A DNA stretch of 64,000 nucleotides, taken from NCBI GenBank assembly GCA_046233135.1, contig JBJXHN010000011.1:1-64000 (forward strand), read 5' to 3'. Numbering within the stretch: the stretch's first letter is position 1; the number at the start of each line of letters is the position of its first letter. Origin of the DNA: JBJXHN01 sp046233135. GTDB lineage: Bacteria > Pseudomonadota > Alphaproteobacteria > Rhodospirillales > Rhodospirillaceae. The translations under genes and the position numbers were made by a program. The notes below the pieces were generated by a model, which saw only the letters and a list, made by a program, of their open reading frames with translations, was not told the origin of the DNA and ran no database searches. Of the stretch, positions 41,370-50,360 are shown piece by piece.

Positions 41370-42659
41370 ATGGCTATCGAAACGCTCGCCGCGGGAGGAC
41401 CGAACACGGGAGGTGTTCGCGGACGGCTTGTACGGAATCTTGGATGGGCCGGAAGCGCGGAAGTTCTCATGCGCGTTTCCCGGCTGGTGACGGCGGTCGT
41501 CCTGGCGCGCTGGCTGGATCCCACCGACTATGGTCTGGCCGCCTTGGCCATGACCACCACGGAACTGGTGCGCGTGCTGACCAATAACGGCGTCGGGCAG
41601 CGCATCATTCAGGCTAGCGACGAGGATCTGGAATCGGTCACCAACCGGGCCTGGCGTCTGAACTGGATGTATTGTGGCGGCCTTTTTGTGTTGCAGGCCA
41701 TGGTCGCGCCCTTTGTCGGGTGGTTCTATGACGATGTGGGGCTGGCCTGGATGGTCGCCTCTCTGGGGGTGGTCTATCTGATGATGCCCCTGGGGCTGGT
41801 GCACTGTTTTCTGTTGATGCGGCGCCACCAGATTCGGACGACAGCGCTGGTCGCCGGCGGTCAGGTGACTGCGGACAATCTGCTGACGGCCGTCTTGGCC
41901 GTCTGCGGTCTGGGGCCTTGGGCCATCGTGCTACCCAAGATCCTGGTGGCTCCGCTTTGGGTGATTGGCATGCGTTGGCCTGTACGTTGGCGGCCCACGA
42001 CGGGGGAGATGGCATCCCTGCGCGGGTTTCTGACCTTCGGCCGGGCCATCTTGACGATTGAGTTGCTGGCGGTCGCGCGTCTGCACCTGGACAAGTTCGT
42101 GATCGGCACCGTTTTGGGGGTCGACGTGCTGGGGCTCTATGCCTTTGCCTTCAACGCGGGCTTGGGGCTGAGCCTGTCATTTGTCGGTGCCTTGAAAACA
42201 GTCCTCTTCCCCCACCTCACCGAAACCGCCCGCGATATCGAAGGGCTGCGGCGGCGAGTGATCGACGCGCTGCGGCTGTTGGCCCTGGTCGCCGTACCGG
42301 TCGTGTTGCTTCAGGCCATGCTGGCGCCCTTTTACGTCCCCATCGTCTTTGGCGATCGCTGGGAACCGGTTGTCACGGTGCTTATGCTGCTTTGCCTCTC
42401 GGCGCTGACCCAGCCGTTTGCGGAAGTGGCATCCCAGGCTTGGCGCGCCCTCGACCGGCCAGGCATCGACCTTCGCTATACCGCGATTTCGACCACCGCC
42501 GCCTTTATCGGCCTGGCCCTGGGTCTTCCCCACGGCCTGATCGGCGTGGCCTGGGCGGCCCTGATCGTCCAACTGATCGTTCCAACGCTCTACGTCTTCT
42601 GGACCCTTCGAACCTTCAAGGCCCTATCCACCCTGCATCTCAAGGAGTGTGCCGCATGA
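41370..42659 (+). CDS. Wzx-type polysaccharide flippase
   Basis: A 429-residue integral membrane protein with about 12 hydrophobic segments. The N-terminal block GWAGSAEVLMRVSRLVTAVVLARWLDPTDYGLAALAM is the hallmark of the lipopolysaccharide biosynthesis/MOP flippase family. It would move undecaprenyl-linked repeat units across the inner membrane for Wzy polymerisation. It heads a four-gene operon (flippase, GT2, GT2, GT4), coupled by ATGA overlaps or a 1-base gap, under the sigma-54 element at 41316. Confidence 0.88.
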   Translation: MAIETLAAGGPNTGGVRGRLVRNLGWAGSAEVLMRVSRLVTAVVLARWLDPTDYGLAALAMTTTELVRVLTNNGVGQRIIQASDEDLESVTNRAWRLNWMYCGGLFVLQAMVAPFVGWFYDDVGLAWMVASLGVVYLMMPLGLVHCFLLMRRHQIRTTALVAGGQVTADNLLTAVLAVCGLGPWAIVLPKILVAPLWVIGMRWPVRWRPTTGEMASLRGFLTFGRAILTIELLAVARLHLDKFVIGTVLGVDVLGLYAFAFNAGLGLSLSFVGALKTVLFPHLTETARDIEGLRRRVIDALRLLALVAVPVVLLQAMLAPFYVPIVFGDRWEPVVTVLMLLCLSALTQPFAEVASQAWRALDRPGIDLRYTAISTTAAFIGLALGLPHGLIGVAWAALIVQLIVPTLYVFWTLRTFKALSTLHLKECAA

Positions 42660-43627
42660 CCCAGTTGTCCCCCGTTTTCTCGGTGGTTGTTCCTTGCCAT
42701 AACGCCTCCGAAACCCTGGAGGAGACCATCCTCTCGGTGTTGAATCAGACCGCGCAGGACTGGGAACTGATCCTCATCGAGGACAACTCCACGGATAACA
42801 CGCTCGCCTTGGCCGAAAGCTACGCCGAACGGGACCCGCGGATTGTTGTTCTTGCGGGAAATCAGGGTGGTCCCTCCCCAACGCGAAACCTGGGCGCCTC
42901 CTTCGCGCGGGGGCTGGTTCTTGTCTTTCTCGACGCCGACGATACCCTGCGCCCCGCGTCCCTGGAGACCTTGCGGATCGCATTCACCGACGATCCCAAC
43001 CTTGTCGTCTCATTCGGGATCGTGGTGTTCACCGATGCCAAGGGCAACGACCTCGGGCGGCGGACCCGCATTTCCAATGCACCGCTCAAGCCTGAAGATC
43101 TCCTGTTCGGCAATCCCTGCGGGACGGCGTCCAATATCGCCGTGCGCCGGGACGCCTTCCGGGAAAGCGGGGGGTTCGATGTGTCCCTCAGCCACGCCGA
43201 GGATCAGGAATGGCTGCTGCGCATGGCCTTGCGTTATCCCGGCGGTCTCGTCGGCCTGCGTACACCCTTGGTGAACTACCGAACGGGCCGGCAGACCCTG
43301 TCGTCCAGCTTGAAGGCCATGGATGACGGTTGGTCGGCGGTGGTCGAGCGCGCCGGCGAGCTCGCGCCCGACCTTATCCGGCGACATGGCCGCCGCGCGG
43401 CGGCGGCCCGGCAACGTCACCTCGCCAGTCGCCTCGTGGACGCCGGTGGCGGCGCTGGGACGATCCTTCGCCATTGGCTCGGCGCGATTCGGAGCTGGCC
43501 ATGGCTGATGGTGATCGAACCACGCAGGACCTTCGGCGTCGTCGCGCGCCTGACGTTATCCCGTCTTTCCACACGGTCCCATTGCGTCGCGTCGTCCCAA
43601 GTCATTCCCGAAACCGGAGATCAATAA
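42656..43627 (+). CDS. family 2 glycosyltransferase
   Basis: A 323-residue cytoplasmic GT-A enzyme. SVVVPCHNASETLEETILSVLNQT and WELILIEDNSTDNTL form the nucleotide-sugar site, and LVFLDADDTL contains the DxD metal motif. The DQEWLLRMAL block is the probable acceptor or catalytic region. The sugar it adds cannot be deduced. Overlaps the flippase gene by ATGA and is followed by a second GT2 after one base. Confidence 0.9.
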   Translation: MTQLSPVFSVVVPCHNASETLEETILSVLNQTAQDWELILIEDNSTDNTLALAESYAERDPRIVVLAGNQGGPSPTRNLGASFARGLVLVFLDADDTLRPASLETLRIAFTDDPNLVVSFGIVVFTDAKGNDLGRRTRISNAPLKPEDLLFGNPCGTASNIAVRRDAFRESGGFDVSLSHAEDQEWLLRMALRYPGGLVGLRTPLVNYRTGRQTLSSSLKAMDDGWSAVVERAGELAPDLIRRHGRRAAAARQRHLASRLVDAGGGAGTILRHWLGAIRSWPWLMVIEPRRTFGVVARLTLSRLSTRSHCVASSQVIPETGDQ

Positions 43628-43628
43628 G

Positions 43629-44651
43629 ATGTCGGCCATTCCTTCCGTTTCCGTGGTGATGCCCGCCTATAACGTGTCGCCGTTCATCGAAGACAGCATC
43701 CGCTCGGTGCTCGCGCAGACCTGGACGGATTTCGAGCTCATCGTGGTCGACGACGGTTCGACCGATGAGAGCGCGGCCTTGGCCGAGGCCTTCGAAGATC
43801 CCCGGATCAACGTGATCCGGCAGGGCAACCGTGGGCTGGCTGGAGCGCGCAATACGGGTATCGAAACCGCCCGGGCGCCGGTCATCGCGTTTCTGGATTC
43901 CGACGATCTGTGGATGCCAACGAAGCTGGAAGCCCACATGGCCCACCTCGCCGCCAACTCCGAGGTCGGCGTGAGCTTCGATCCGGCGCGCATGATGGAT
44001 GACAAGGGGGTCCCTCTCGGGTTGACGCAGACGCCCAAACGCCGCGCCATCGATCCCAGTGACATCTTCTCCCGCAACCCTGTGGGCAACGGCTCCGCTC
44101 CGGTGATCCGCCGGGCCTGTCTGGACGATATCGCTTACCGGCCTGAGGCGGGGAACCCCGCCAGCGACCGCGTCTGCTGGTTCGACGAAAGCTTCCGGCA
44201 GAGCGAGGATATCGAATGCTGGATGCGGATCGCCTTGACCACGGCGTGGCGCTTCCAGGGGCTCGACGAGGCCCTGACTTGGTACCGGATTAGCGACAAG
44301 GGGTTGTCGGCGAACGTGGAGCGCCAGTTTGAATCCTGGCAGCGCATGTCCGCCAAGGTCGCGGCTTTGGCGCCCGCTTTCCACGGGACCTTCGGGAGCC
44401 TGGCGGAAGCCTACCAACTCCGCTATCTGGCGCGGCGCGCGGTGCGCTCACGGGATGGCCGGAAAGCCCTGTCGCTGGCGCTCCGAGCCGTGCGTGGGGA
44501 GCCGGGCATTCTGTGGCGGGAGCCCCGGCGTACCCTGGTCACCCTGGGCGCTGCCCTGTTCCTGCGCTGCGCTCCGCTTGGCTTCTATCGAGCCATTGAA
44601 ACGGTCGCCCTGTCCCTCGGCAAACGCGCGATGAAAGGGAGTGTGGCATGA
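43629..44651 (+). CDS. family 2 glycosyltransferase
   Basis: A 340-residue GT-A enzyme with SVVMPAYNVSPFIEDSIRSVLAQTW, ELIVVDDGSTDESA and VIAFLDSDDLW (DxD). The block QSEDIECWMRIAL follows. It is related to but clearly different from the gene before it, so an old duplication is possible. The stop overlaps the next gene (ATGA). Confidence 0.9.
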   Translation: MSAIPSVSVVMPAYNVSPFIEDSIRSVLAQTWTDFELIVVDDGSTDESAALAEAFEDPRINVIRQGNRGLAGARNTGIETARAPVIAFLDSDDLWMPTKLEAHMAHLAANSEVGVSFDPARMMDDKGVPLGLTQTPKRRAIDPSDIFSRNPVGNGSAPVIRRACLDDIAYRPEAGNPASDRVCWFDESFRQSEDIECWMRIALTTAWRFQGLDEALTWYRISDKGLSANVERQFESWQRMSAKVAALAPAFHGTFGSLAEAYQLRYLARRAVRSRDGRKALSLALRAVRGEPGILWREPRRTLVTLGAALFLRCAPLGFYRAIETVALSLGKRAMKGSVA

Positions 44652-45694
44652 CAACCCTGGTCAGTCTTCTGGACGATCACGCGGTGGGGGGAGTCACCCA
44701 TAAGCTGCGGGACCTCCACGAGGCTTTGGAACACGAGGGGATCGTCTGCTCGGCCCTGGGCGTGGACCCACGCCGCCCTGGCGCCCCCGCCCTCGCGGAG
44801 GCGGACGTTATTCACGTGAATTTCACCGTGTCCTGGCGAAAAATGCCGTTCCTCCTCGCCCTGCGTCTGCGCAATCCCCGGGCGCGACTGATCATCGAGG
44901 AGCACACCTACACGGCGTGGTTCGAGACGCTGAAGGTGCCCGACCGGCGCCGGTTCCGGTTGATGGCGCGCCTGTCCTATGCGCTGGCCGATGCGGTCAT
45001 CGCCGTGTCCGAGGCGCAGGGCGCCTGGTTGCGCGCGGCGGCCCTGGCGCCAGAGCACAAGATCCGCGTCATCCAGGGGTGCCGGAACCTGTCGGCCTTC
45101 GCCGCCGTTCCACCCATCGAAGACCGCTCAGGCCCGCTGGTCGTCGCGGCCTATGGTCGTTTCCACGAACAGAAGGGGTTCGAGACCCTGATCAAGGCCA
45201 TGGGGCTCCTGCCCCGGGGGCACGCCCGGCTGATCCTGGGCGGGATGGGCGAGGAGGAAGAGCGCCTCCGGGTCCTGGCGAAGGACATGCCCAACGTGAC
45301 CTTCGCCGGTCCCGTGACGGACGTTCCGTCCTTCCTGGCGCAAGCCGACATCGTCGCCATCCCGTCGCGTTGGGAAGCGTTCGGTCTCGTCTGCGCCGAG
45401 GCGCGGGCCGCCGGGCGACCCTGCTTGACCAGCGACCGGGACGGACTGCCGGAACAACTGGTCTTGGGTGGCGGACGGGTGATCCCCGCGGAGGATTACC
45501 GCGCCTGGGCCGAGCGCCTGTCCCATCTGACCCGCGCCGAGGTGATCGGCATGGGCGCGGATGCCAGGGGTTCGGGCGAGGGGGCCTGGGACCGTCACGC
45601 CTCCGCCTGGGCGGCCTTGCTCCGGGATTGCTCCGTCAGAAAGGCGGAGCGCAAGGCGATGCCGATGACCACCAGCGCCGGCCAGATCAGGTAG
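44648..45694 (+). CDS. family 4 (GT-B) glycosyltransferase
   Basis: A 348-residue protein with N-terminal acceptor domain (SLLDDHAVGGVTHKLRDLHEAL) and C-terminal donor domain. VVAAYGRFHEQKGFETLIKAM and the E-x7-E motif in EAFGLVCAE (near 245) are typical of GT4. Its 3' 100 bases overlap, on the opposite strand, the 3' end of the O-antigen ligase gene. The C-terminal ~35 residues (from ALLRDCSVRK) therefore may have been acquired by read-through into that gene. Confidence 0.9.
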   Translation: MTTLVSLLDDHAVGGVTHKLRDLHEALEHEGIVCSALGVDPRRPGAPALAEADVIHVNFTVSWRKMPFLLALRLRNPRARLIIEEHTYTAWFETLKVPDRRRFRLMARLSYALADAVIAVSEAQGAWLRAAALAPEHKIRVIQGCRNLSAFAAVPPIEDRSGPLVVAAYGRFHEQKGFETLIKAMGLLPRGHARLILGGMGEEEERLRVLAKDMPNVTFAGPVTDVPSFLAQADIVAIPSRWEAFGLVCAEARAAGRPCLTSDRDGLPEQLVLGGGRVIPAEDYRAWAERLSHLTRAEVIGMGADARGSGEGAWDRHASAWAALLRDCSVRKAERKAMPMTTSAGQIR

Positions 45695-46899
45695 GCCAGG
45701 ATCTCCAGGTTCTCGCCAAAGGTATAAAGGATGAGGATCAAGGTCATGGACAGGGCCGGCCGGACCTCCGGGTGGCGCTGAGCCTTGACCAGAAGGACGA
45801 GCATGGTCATCCCCAAGGGGAGCAGGAGGGCGAGAAACCCAACGATGCCCTTGACGAAAAGAAGGCCGTACCAGGAGTGGTGGGAGCCGATGGGCATGTA
45901 TTCCACCATGTGGGGGCCACGCTCGACGATCCCATGTCCCCAGATCGGTGCCTCCTCCGCCCAGCGTTGAACAGCGATCCGCCCTAACGCTTCGCGGACC
46001 CGGGTGCTGTCGGCCCGCGCCGACTTGAAGGTCTGTACGGCGTCTTCGACGACGATCAGTGCCATGGTCGCGACCAGACCGCCCAAGGTTGACACGAAGG
46101 CGCCAAGCATGAGGATCCACGGGTTGAGCAGGCGGGAAAGCCCCCATGTGGCCACGGGGACGAAGACCAGCGCTACCAGGGCCAGCCTCGACTTCGAGAG
46201 CATGATCATCGCCAGGGCGCCGATCAGGCCAATCGCCTTCCATTTGGGGTTCTTCTCAGCCAGCGCGCCAATCGCCGTGATATTCCCCATGAACCCCGCC
46301 GCCGGAGCCCAGGGCGTGTAGAACTGCCAGCGAGGGGAGCCGTCCGAAGGGTCGATCAGATAAAGCTGAAAGGCGAAGAACTCCGGTCCCGGCCCGCCCA
46401 CCGCCTTGAGGGGGGAAACGAACAGCCGCTCGGGCAGGCCCGCCATGTAGGCTGCCATCAGCACCGGTGTGATGATGAGCGTGTAGAGCCCGACAACGCA
46501 GAGTCCCCGCCATATCACCTCGGCGCGGATCGATAGGACGGCTCCGGCCATGATGAACAGGGCCAGCAGAGCCCACCCCTTGGCCCAACCGATGGACGAC
46601 TTGATTGTCTGCCCCATGCCGAGGCCGAAGTCCAGGTGGCCGACGATCAGGGCTACCTCCATGGCCAGCATGCCGAGGATCCAGGCCCAGACGGTCAGGG
46701 GCAGCCCCGCCGCCTGGATCTGGATGTTCGGGTCGCGGCCTAGGTAGAGACGCCAGAGCCCCATGAAGAACAACACCCAGGCTAGCACCGGGCCGACCAC
46801 ATAGAGGGCCCCCACGGCATAGAATAGCCAGGTCGCCCGCAGGGTCTTGGCGACTAGACGCTCTTCAGGAGTTTGAGGAGTATGGGCTGTCGGATCCAT
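45595..46899 (-). CDS. O-antigen ligase / Wzy-like polymerase membrane protein
   Basis: A 434-residue integral membrane protein with ten or more hydrophobic segments. A periplasmic loop near the C-terminal third (IWGHGIVERGPHMVEYMPIG) leads to HSWYGLLFVKGIVGFLALLL, the Wzy_C/ligase signature with its conserved H. It probably polymerises or transfers polysaccharide on the periplasmic face. Start ATG 46899 lies inside the end of the chain-length gene (46-base overlap). Its 3' end overlaps the convergent GT4 gene by 100 bases. Confidence 0.85.
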   Translation of the reverse strand: MDPTAHTPQTPEERLVAKTLRATWLFYAVGALYVVGPVLAWVLFFMGLWRLYLGRDPNIQIQAAGLPLTVWAWILGMLAMEVALIVGHLDFGLGMGQTIKSSIGWAKGWALLALFIMAGAVLSIRAEVIWRGLCVVGLYTLIITPVLMAAYMAGLPERLFVSPLKAVGGPGPEFFAFQLYLIDPSDGSPRWQFYTPWAPAAGFMGNITAIGALAEKNPKWKAIGLIGALAMIMLSKSRLALVALVFVPVATWGLSRLLNPWILMLGAFVSTLGGLVATMALIVVEDAVQTFKSARADSTRVREALGRIAVQRWAEEAPIWGHGIVERGPHMVEYMPIGSHHSWYGLLFVKGIVGFLALLLPLGMTMLVLLVKAQRHPEVRPALSMTLILILYTFGENLEILAYLIWPALVVIGIALRSAFLTEQSRSKAAQAEA

Positions 46900-48314
46900 A
46901 GGAGTGCCAAGGACATGAAGAGAAGCATGGTGCCCATGGTCGCCCCCACGAGCGCCAGTAGCTTCTTGGGAGAACTCGGGCGGTCGGGTAGGCTGGGCGT
47001 GGCGAGAATTTGTACCAGGGGGTAGGAGGCAAAGAGATCTGACTTGCCGGTATCTACCCGGGCCAGGGCCGAGCTGAACACGGCTTCGGCAACCTGCAAA
47101 TCCCTTTGCAGGTCATCCAGGCGCGCCGCTTGCACGCTCAAGGGACCGATACGGTTTCCCAGGTCGCGCATCTGCTCGCTCAGGGCGTCCTGGCGCGCCA
47201 TCATGCCCGCCCGTTTGGCCTGGAGGTCCACCAGCCGCGAGAGCAAGGGCTCCCGTCGGGCGGTCGCCGTGTTCTGGGCGAACTTCTCCACCAAGTCCCC
47301 GGCGGCGCCATTGATCGCGCTGGCCCGGGCTCTCATGTCGATCAAGGCTGCGCGGCGGCGCCCTTCCTGCATTTGGACTTGCGGGTGGTTGTTTCCCCAC
47401 TGGGTGCGCATGCTCGCCAATTCGCGGGAGGCCTCCGCGTGGGTCGCGAGCAGCGCCTCCATCACCGGGTCGGCCGAAAGGCTGAACATCACGGCCGCTT
47501 CATCGGGGGTGACGCCCAGGACTTGGGAGAGGTCGTTCTCCTCGGCGGCCACGTCTGCCAAGTCGGCTTCGAGTTGGGCCCTGGTCCGGCGCATGTCCTC
47601 CATGGACATGACAAGGGCATCGAACTGTGACAGGGCGACAAGGCCGCTTTCGGTCTGTTGTTCCAGAATGCTGTGGCGAACCTCTCCCACCTTGTCCTGA
47701 AGGTCCCCGATCAGCCGTCGGCTGGCTTCCTCGCGTTTCAGGATCTCGTCCTTGCGCAGGCGTTCCAACTCGTCGGTGAAAGCGTCATAAAGGACGTTCA
47801 GGCGTTCGCGCGCCTCCTCCGGAGTGGGCGCCGTCATGCTTACGAAGATCAGATTGGTCTGGTCGACCAGGGACACCCGCGGCTTGCCGAAGGCCGACTC
47901 TTTCAGACCCATCGTCTCGGCCGCCGTCTCAAGGACCTTCGGATTTCCGAGGATGGTCTTGTAGTTCACAGTCGGACTGAGGGAACTGCCCGCGTAGGGC
48001 GAGGACACGGTGGACGTGGCCTGACCGATGTTGTCCAGATTGATGGCCGTGCCGACTCCCGCGCCCGGAAGGACGATGGTCATCTCGCTGGTGTAACTCT
48101 TGGGGGTCAGGGTGATGTAGCCGATCGCCAGGCCCCAAACGACGAACAGGCCCAGGGTGGTGATCAGCACATAGCGCCGCCCCCGGCTCTTTGGCGCGCC
48201 GGACCACAGCAGCAAGCGTTTAACACTATGCAACCGCTTGTCGGTCATTCCGGCAGGTGCTCCTCCTTCCGGGCGGGGTCGCTCGCGCGTTCCCTGGGCG
48301 TGATCCCCGTCCAT
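46854..48314 (-). CDS. Wzz/chain-length determinant (polysaccharide co-polymerase)
   Basis: A 486-residue inner-membrane protein. The N-terminal helix (YVLITTLGLFVVWGLAIGYI) is followed by a periplasmic Wzz domain and long coiled coils (about 180-380). A C-terminal helix (LLALVGATMGTMLLFMSLALLW) is preceded by the family's Pro-rich ATPSLPDRPSSPKKLL. No tyrosine-kinase P-loop is attached. I chose ATG 48314 (GGAAGAG upstream); ATG 48248 or GTG 48329 are alternatives. It sets chain length with the ligase/polymerase gene that it overlaps by 46 bases. Confidence 0.85.
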   Translation of the reverse strand: MDGDHAQGTRERPRPEGGAPAGMTDKRLHSVKRLLLWSGAPKSRGRRYVLITTLGLFVVWGLAIGYITLTPKSYTSEMTIVLPGAGVGTAINLDNIGQATSTVSSPYAGSSLSPTVNYKTILGNPKVLETAAETMGLKESAFGKPRVSLVDQTNLIFVSMTAPTPEEARERLNVLYDAFTDELERLRKDEILKREEASRRLIGDLQDKVGEVRHSILEQQTESGLVALSQFDALVMSMEDMRRTRAQLEADLADVAAEENDLSQVLGVTPDEAAVMFSLSADPVMEALLATHAEASRELASMRTQWGNNHPQVQMQEGRRRAALIDMRARASAINGAAGDLVEKFAQNTATARREPLLSRLVDLQAKRAGMMARQDALSEQMRDLGNRIGPLSVQAARLDDLQRDLQVAEAVFSSALARVDTGKSDLFASYPLVQILATPSLPDRPSSPKKLLALVGATMGTMLLFMSLALLWIRQPILLKLLKSV

Positions 48315-48334
48315 GCGCTCTTCCGCCACCGACT

Positions 48335-49552
48335 TTAAAAGGAAAGACCCAATATACCCAAAAGGGTAATTGACCCGACGGCTTGGCCAACACTGGTGAT
48401 GAGGTCTCGGACATCGACGAAATCGCTGTCGTAACAGGCGATGGCGTCGTTCGGAAGCAGAACGGGATTGAAGGCGTCGCGGTCCTCATCGTGAACCAAG
48501 GTCTCGATGGGGCGGCTGGTGATCTCCGTGCGGTCGGTCAGCGGATTCCGCGAGATCAGAATGCCATGACGGTGGGCGTTGACGGTGCGCACGCCGCCCA
48601 CGCAGTTGGCGGCGACCAGCCCTTGCAGCATGCGCGTGCCATAGGGAAAGTTCGTCGAATCCTTGCCGATGGCTGACTGAGCATTGCTGGAGGCGGGCTG
48701 CGTCAAGTTGGACATGAAGACCCGGATGCCCGGCGGGGTCACTGGCGATGGACGCATCAGCGCATGCTGTATGCAGCCGCGACTGGGGACAACGACGTGA
48801 TCCCCGCCAATCAGGATCGTGGCCTGCGTTGGGTAGCCGCCAACCAAACCGGTGAGGTCGACGGTTCGCACCCTGCCATCCCGGTGAATTTCGATCCGGC
48901 TCAGGTCGGCGTCGGGCCGCGCTCCGCCCGCTGCGCGCAGTGCCGCGGCCACGTCCCGCCCACCGGCGACATCGCCGGTGATCGGTTGATCGGGGCGGGT
49001 GCGCTCCTCAACGGTGCGGTTGTTGATATTCGCCAACCCGGGCTGAAAAACGGCTCCGGCGACGGTGACGTCGGCGGCGGCGTATTGGATGATCGCCAGA
49101 TCCACTCTCGCGAAACCCGGGCGGAAAATACCCGCGTCCACGAGGGACCGTTTCACGTCCCGGGCGACGCTGTCCGCGTCCTGGCCGGAGGCGCGGACGG
49201 GGGCGATGAGCGGCAGTCTGAGGTACCCATCCTGGCCAATCGTGTAGAGGCCTTCGACGCTTTCTCCGGCGGGGATGCTCAAACGGACCGTGTCGCCCCG
49301 CGAGAGGGGAATGGGAAGCGCCGCTGCAGGAGCGCGGGCATCCTTGTCGTGCGGGGGGAGATCGCAAGAGGCCCGGGCTGTCTCCCAGGCCTCGACGAAC
49401 CGTTCCCGCTCCTCGGTCTCGGCGGGGGGAACGGCCGCGCGCTCCATCAGGTAGGGGGCGGGGCCGGGCGAGGTTTGCATGTCCGTCCAGCCGCATCCGC
49501 CCAGGGTCGTTCCCAAGACAAGGGTGGCGACGGTCAACCAACGAACGGACAT
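48335..49552 (-). CDS. Wza-type polysaccharide export lipoprotein
   Basis: A 405-residue outer-membrane protein. Signal peptide with lipobox LGGC (Cys20). The polysaccharide export domain begins LSRGDTVRLSIPAGESVEGLYTIGQDGYLRLPLIAPVRASGQD, followed by SLBB-like segments (AGAVFQPGLANINNRTVEE). A C-terminal hydrophobic stretch (ITSVGQAVGSITLLGILGL) could be the membrane helix of the Wza barrel. It sits between the STAS and chain-length genes in the same transcript. Confidence 0.88.
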   Translation of the reverse strand: MSVRWLTVATLVLGTTLGGCGWTDMQTSPGPAPYLMERAAVPPAETEERERFVEAWETARASCDLPPHDKDARAPAAALPIPLSRGDTVRLSIPAGESVEGLYTIGQDGYLRLPLIAPVRASGQDADSVARDVKRSLVDAGIFRPGFARVDLAIIQYAAADVTVAGAVFQPGLANINNRTVEERTRPDQPITGDVAGGRDVAAALRAAGGARPDADLSRIEIHRDGRVRTVDLTGLVGGYPTQATILIGGDHVVVPSRGCIQHALMRPSPVTPPGIRVFMSNLTQPASSNAQSAIGKDSTNFPYGTRMLQGLVAANCVGGVRTVNAHRHGILISRNPLTDRTEITSRPIETLVHDEDRDAFNPVLLPNDAIACYDSDFVDVRDLITSVGQAVGSITLLGILGLSF

Positions 49553-49563
49553 GCTGTCTCCTT

Positions 49564-49944
49564 TCAGGCGATGTGGAAGGCGCGTTCGGCCGGCGCGGGC
49601 ATGGAGGCCGGGGCGGCGGCGCGCGCGACCTCGGGGAAGGCGTCTTCCATGCGAGTCATCTTGAGGAACATCGTCAGGGCCTTGGGCGGGTTGATCAGGG
49701 CGAGGTCCAGGCCCCGGGCCCTGGCGTTTTCGCGGACCCGAAGCAGGCCGCGGAAGCCACCAGCGTCCACTTCGGTGACATCGGTCAGGTCGACGACCAC
49801 GGTCTCGGTGACCACGCCCAAGACAAGCGCCAGGTGACGGTCAAGAGCGGCGGCGGCGGCGGCGTTCAACGCGCCACCGCGCGGAGGCAGGGTCGCAGAC
49901 GCGCGGGGCAACAGCGGAGCGGAGGCGGAGGGGGCGATGAACAT
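49564..49944 (-). CDS. STAS-domain protein with altered phospho-site
   Basis: A 126-residue protein with a single STAS domain (about 25-112): TETVVVDLTDVTEVDAGGFRGLLRVRENARARG and LALINPPKALTMFLKM. In anti-anti-sigma factors the helix start is D-S-S/G-G, with the first Ser phosphorylated; here it is D60-A-G-G, so that Ser is missing. It may behave as permanently unphosphorylated, or its partner may not be a kinase. It is the first gene after the sigma-54 element at 50006, with AAAGGAAA before the ATG. Confidence 0.82.
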   Translation of the reverse strand: MFIAPSASAPLLPRASATLPPRGGALNAAAAAALDRHLALVLGVVTETVVVDLTDVTEVDAGGFRGLLRVRENARARGLDLALINPPKALTMFLKMTRMEDAFPEVARAAAPASMPAPAERAFHIA

Positions 49945-50005
49945 TTCGGTTTCCTTTATCCAAGTGGCTTGTCGGCGACCGTCGCTACTGACATGCTGGG
50001 ACTAA

Positions 50006-50022
50006 AGCAAAAGCCGTGCCAA
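50006..50022 (-). promoter_or_regulatory. sigma-54 promoter for the STAS-wza-wzz-ligase operon
   Basis: On the minus strand: TTGGCACGGCTTTTGCT, the closest match to TTGGCACG-N4-TTGCW in the window. GG and GC are ten bases apart. Expected start near 49995, about 50 bases before the STAS ATG. Confidence 0.88.
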
Positions 50023-50277
50023 GTGCCGCGCTCCCCAATAAGAGCAAATTTACGCATATTTTCGACGCTTCCCCCGCCAAAATGCCGCGCCTTGTTGCAG
50101 GATGCATCGCATAGCGGAGCAGTCGAACAAATCTATCTATCAAACTGAAGCGGCTCGCATTTTCTACAACCTCAAACTATCTTGAAAGAGGAGGATTGTC
50201 TAATTTTCGACGCTGTGTTGCCGAACCCTCCCCCGTGACCGGACGAGCGGAGGGGGGGGTACCCTTCGGATGAACGA

Positions 50278-50312
50278 CGAGCCCTGAACGGCGATCCCGC
50301 GTTCAGGGCTCG
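50278..50312. terminator. perfect 13-bp hairpin downstream of galE
   Basis: CGAGCCCTGAACG pairs fully with CGTTCAGGGCTCG across a 9-base loop, about 50 bases after the galE stop. There is no clear T-run, so it may be a Rho-assisted or processing hairpin. The rest of the 49945-50360 gap holds only the sigma-54 element and AT-rich sequence. Confidence 0.5.
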
Positions 50313-50360
50313 ATAGGGGTGGGTGCGTGGGGTCCGGGGAGGACGCGCCGGACGCTCGAG

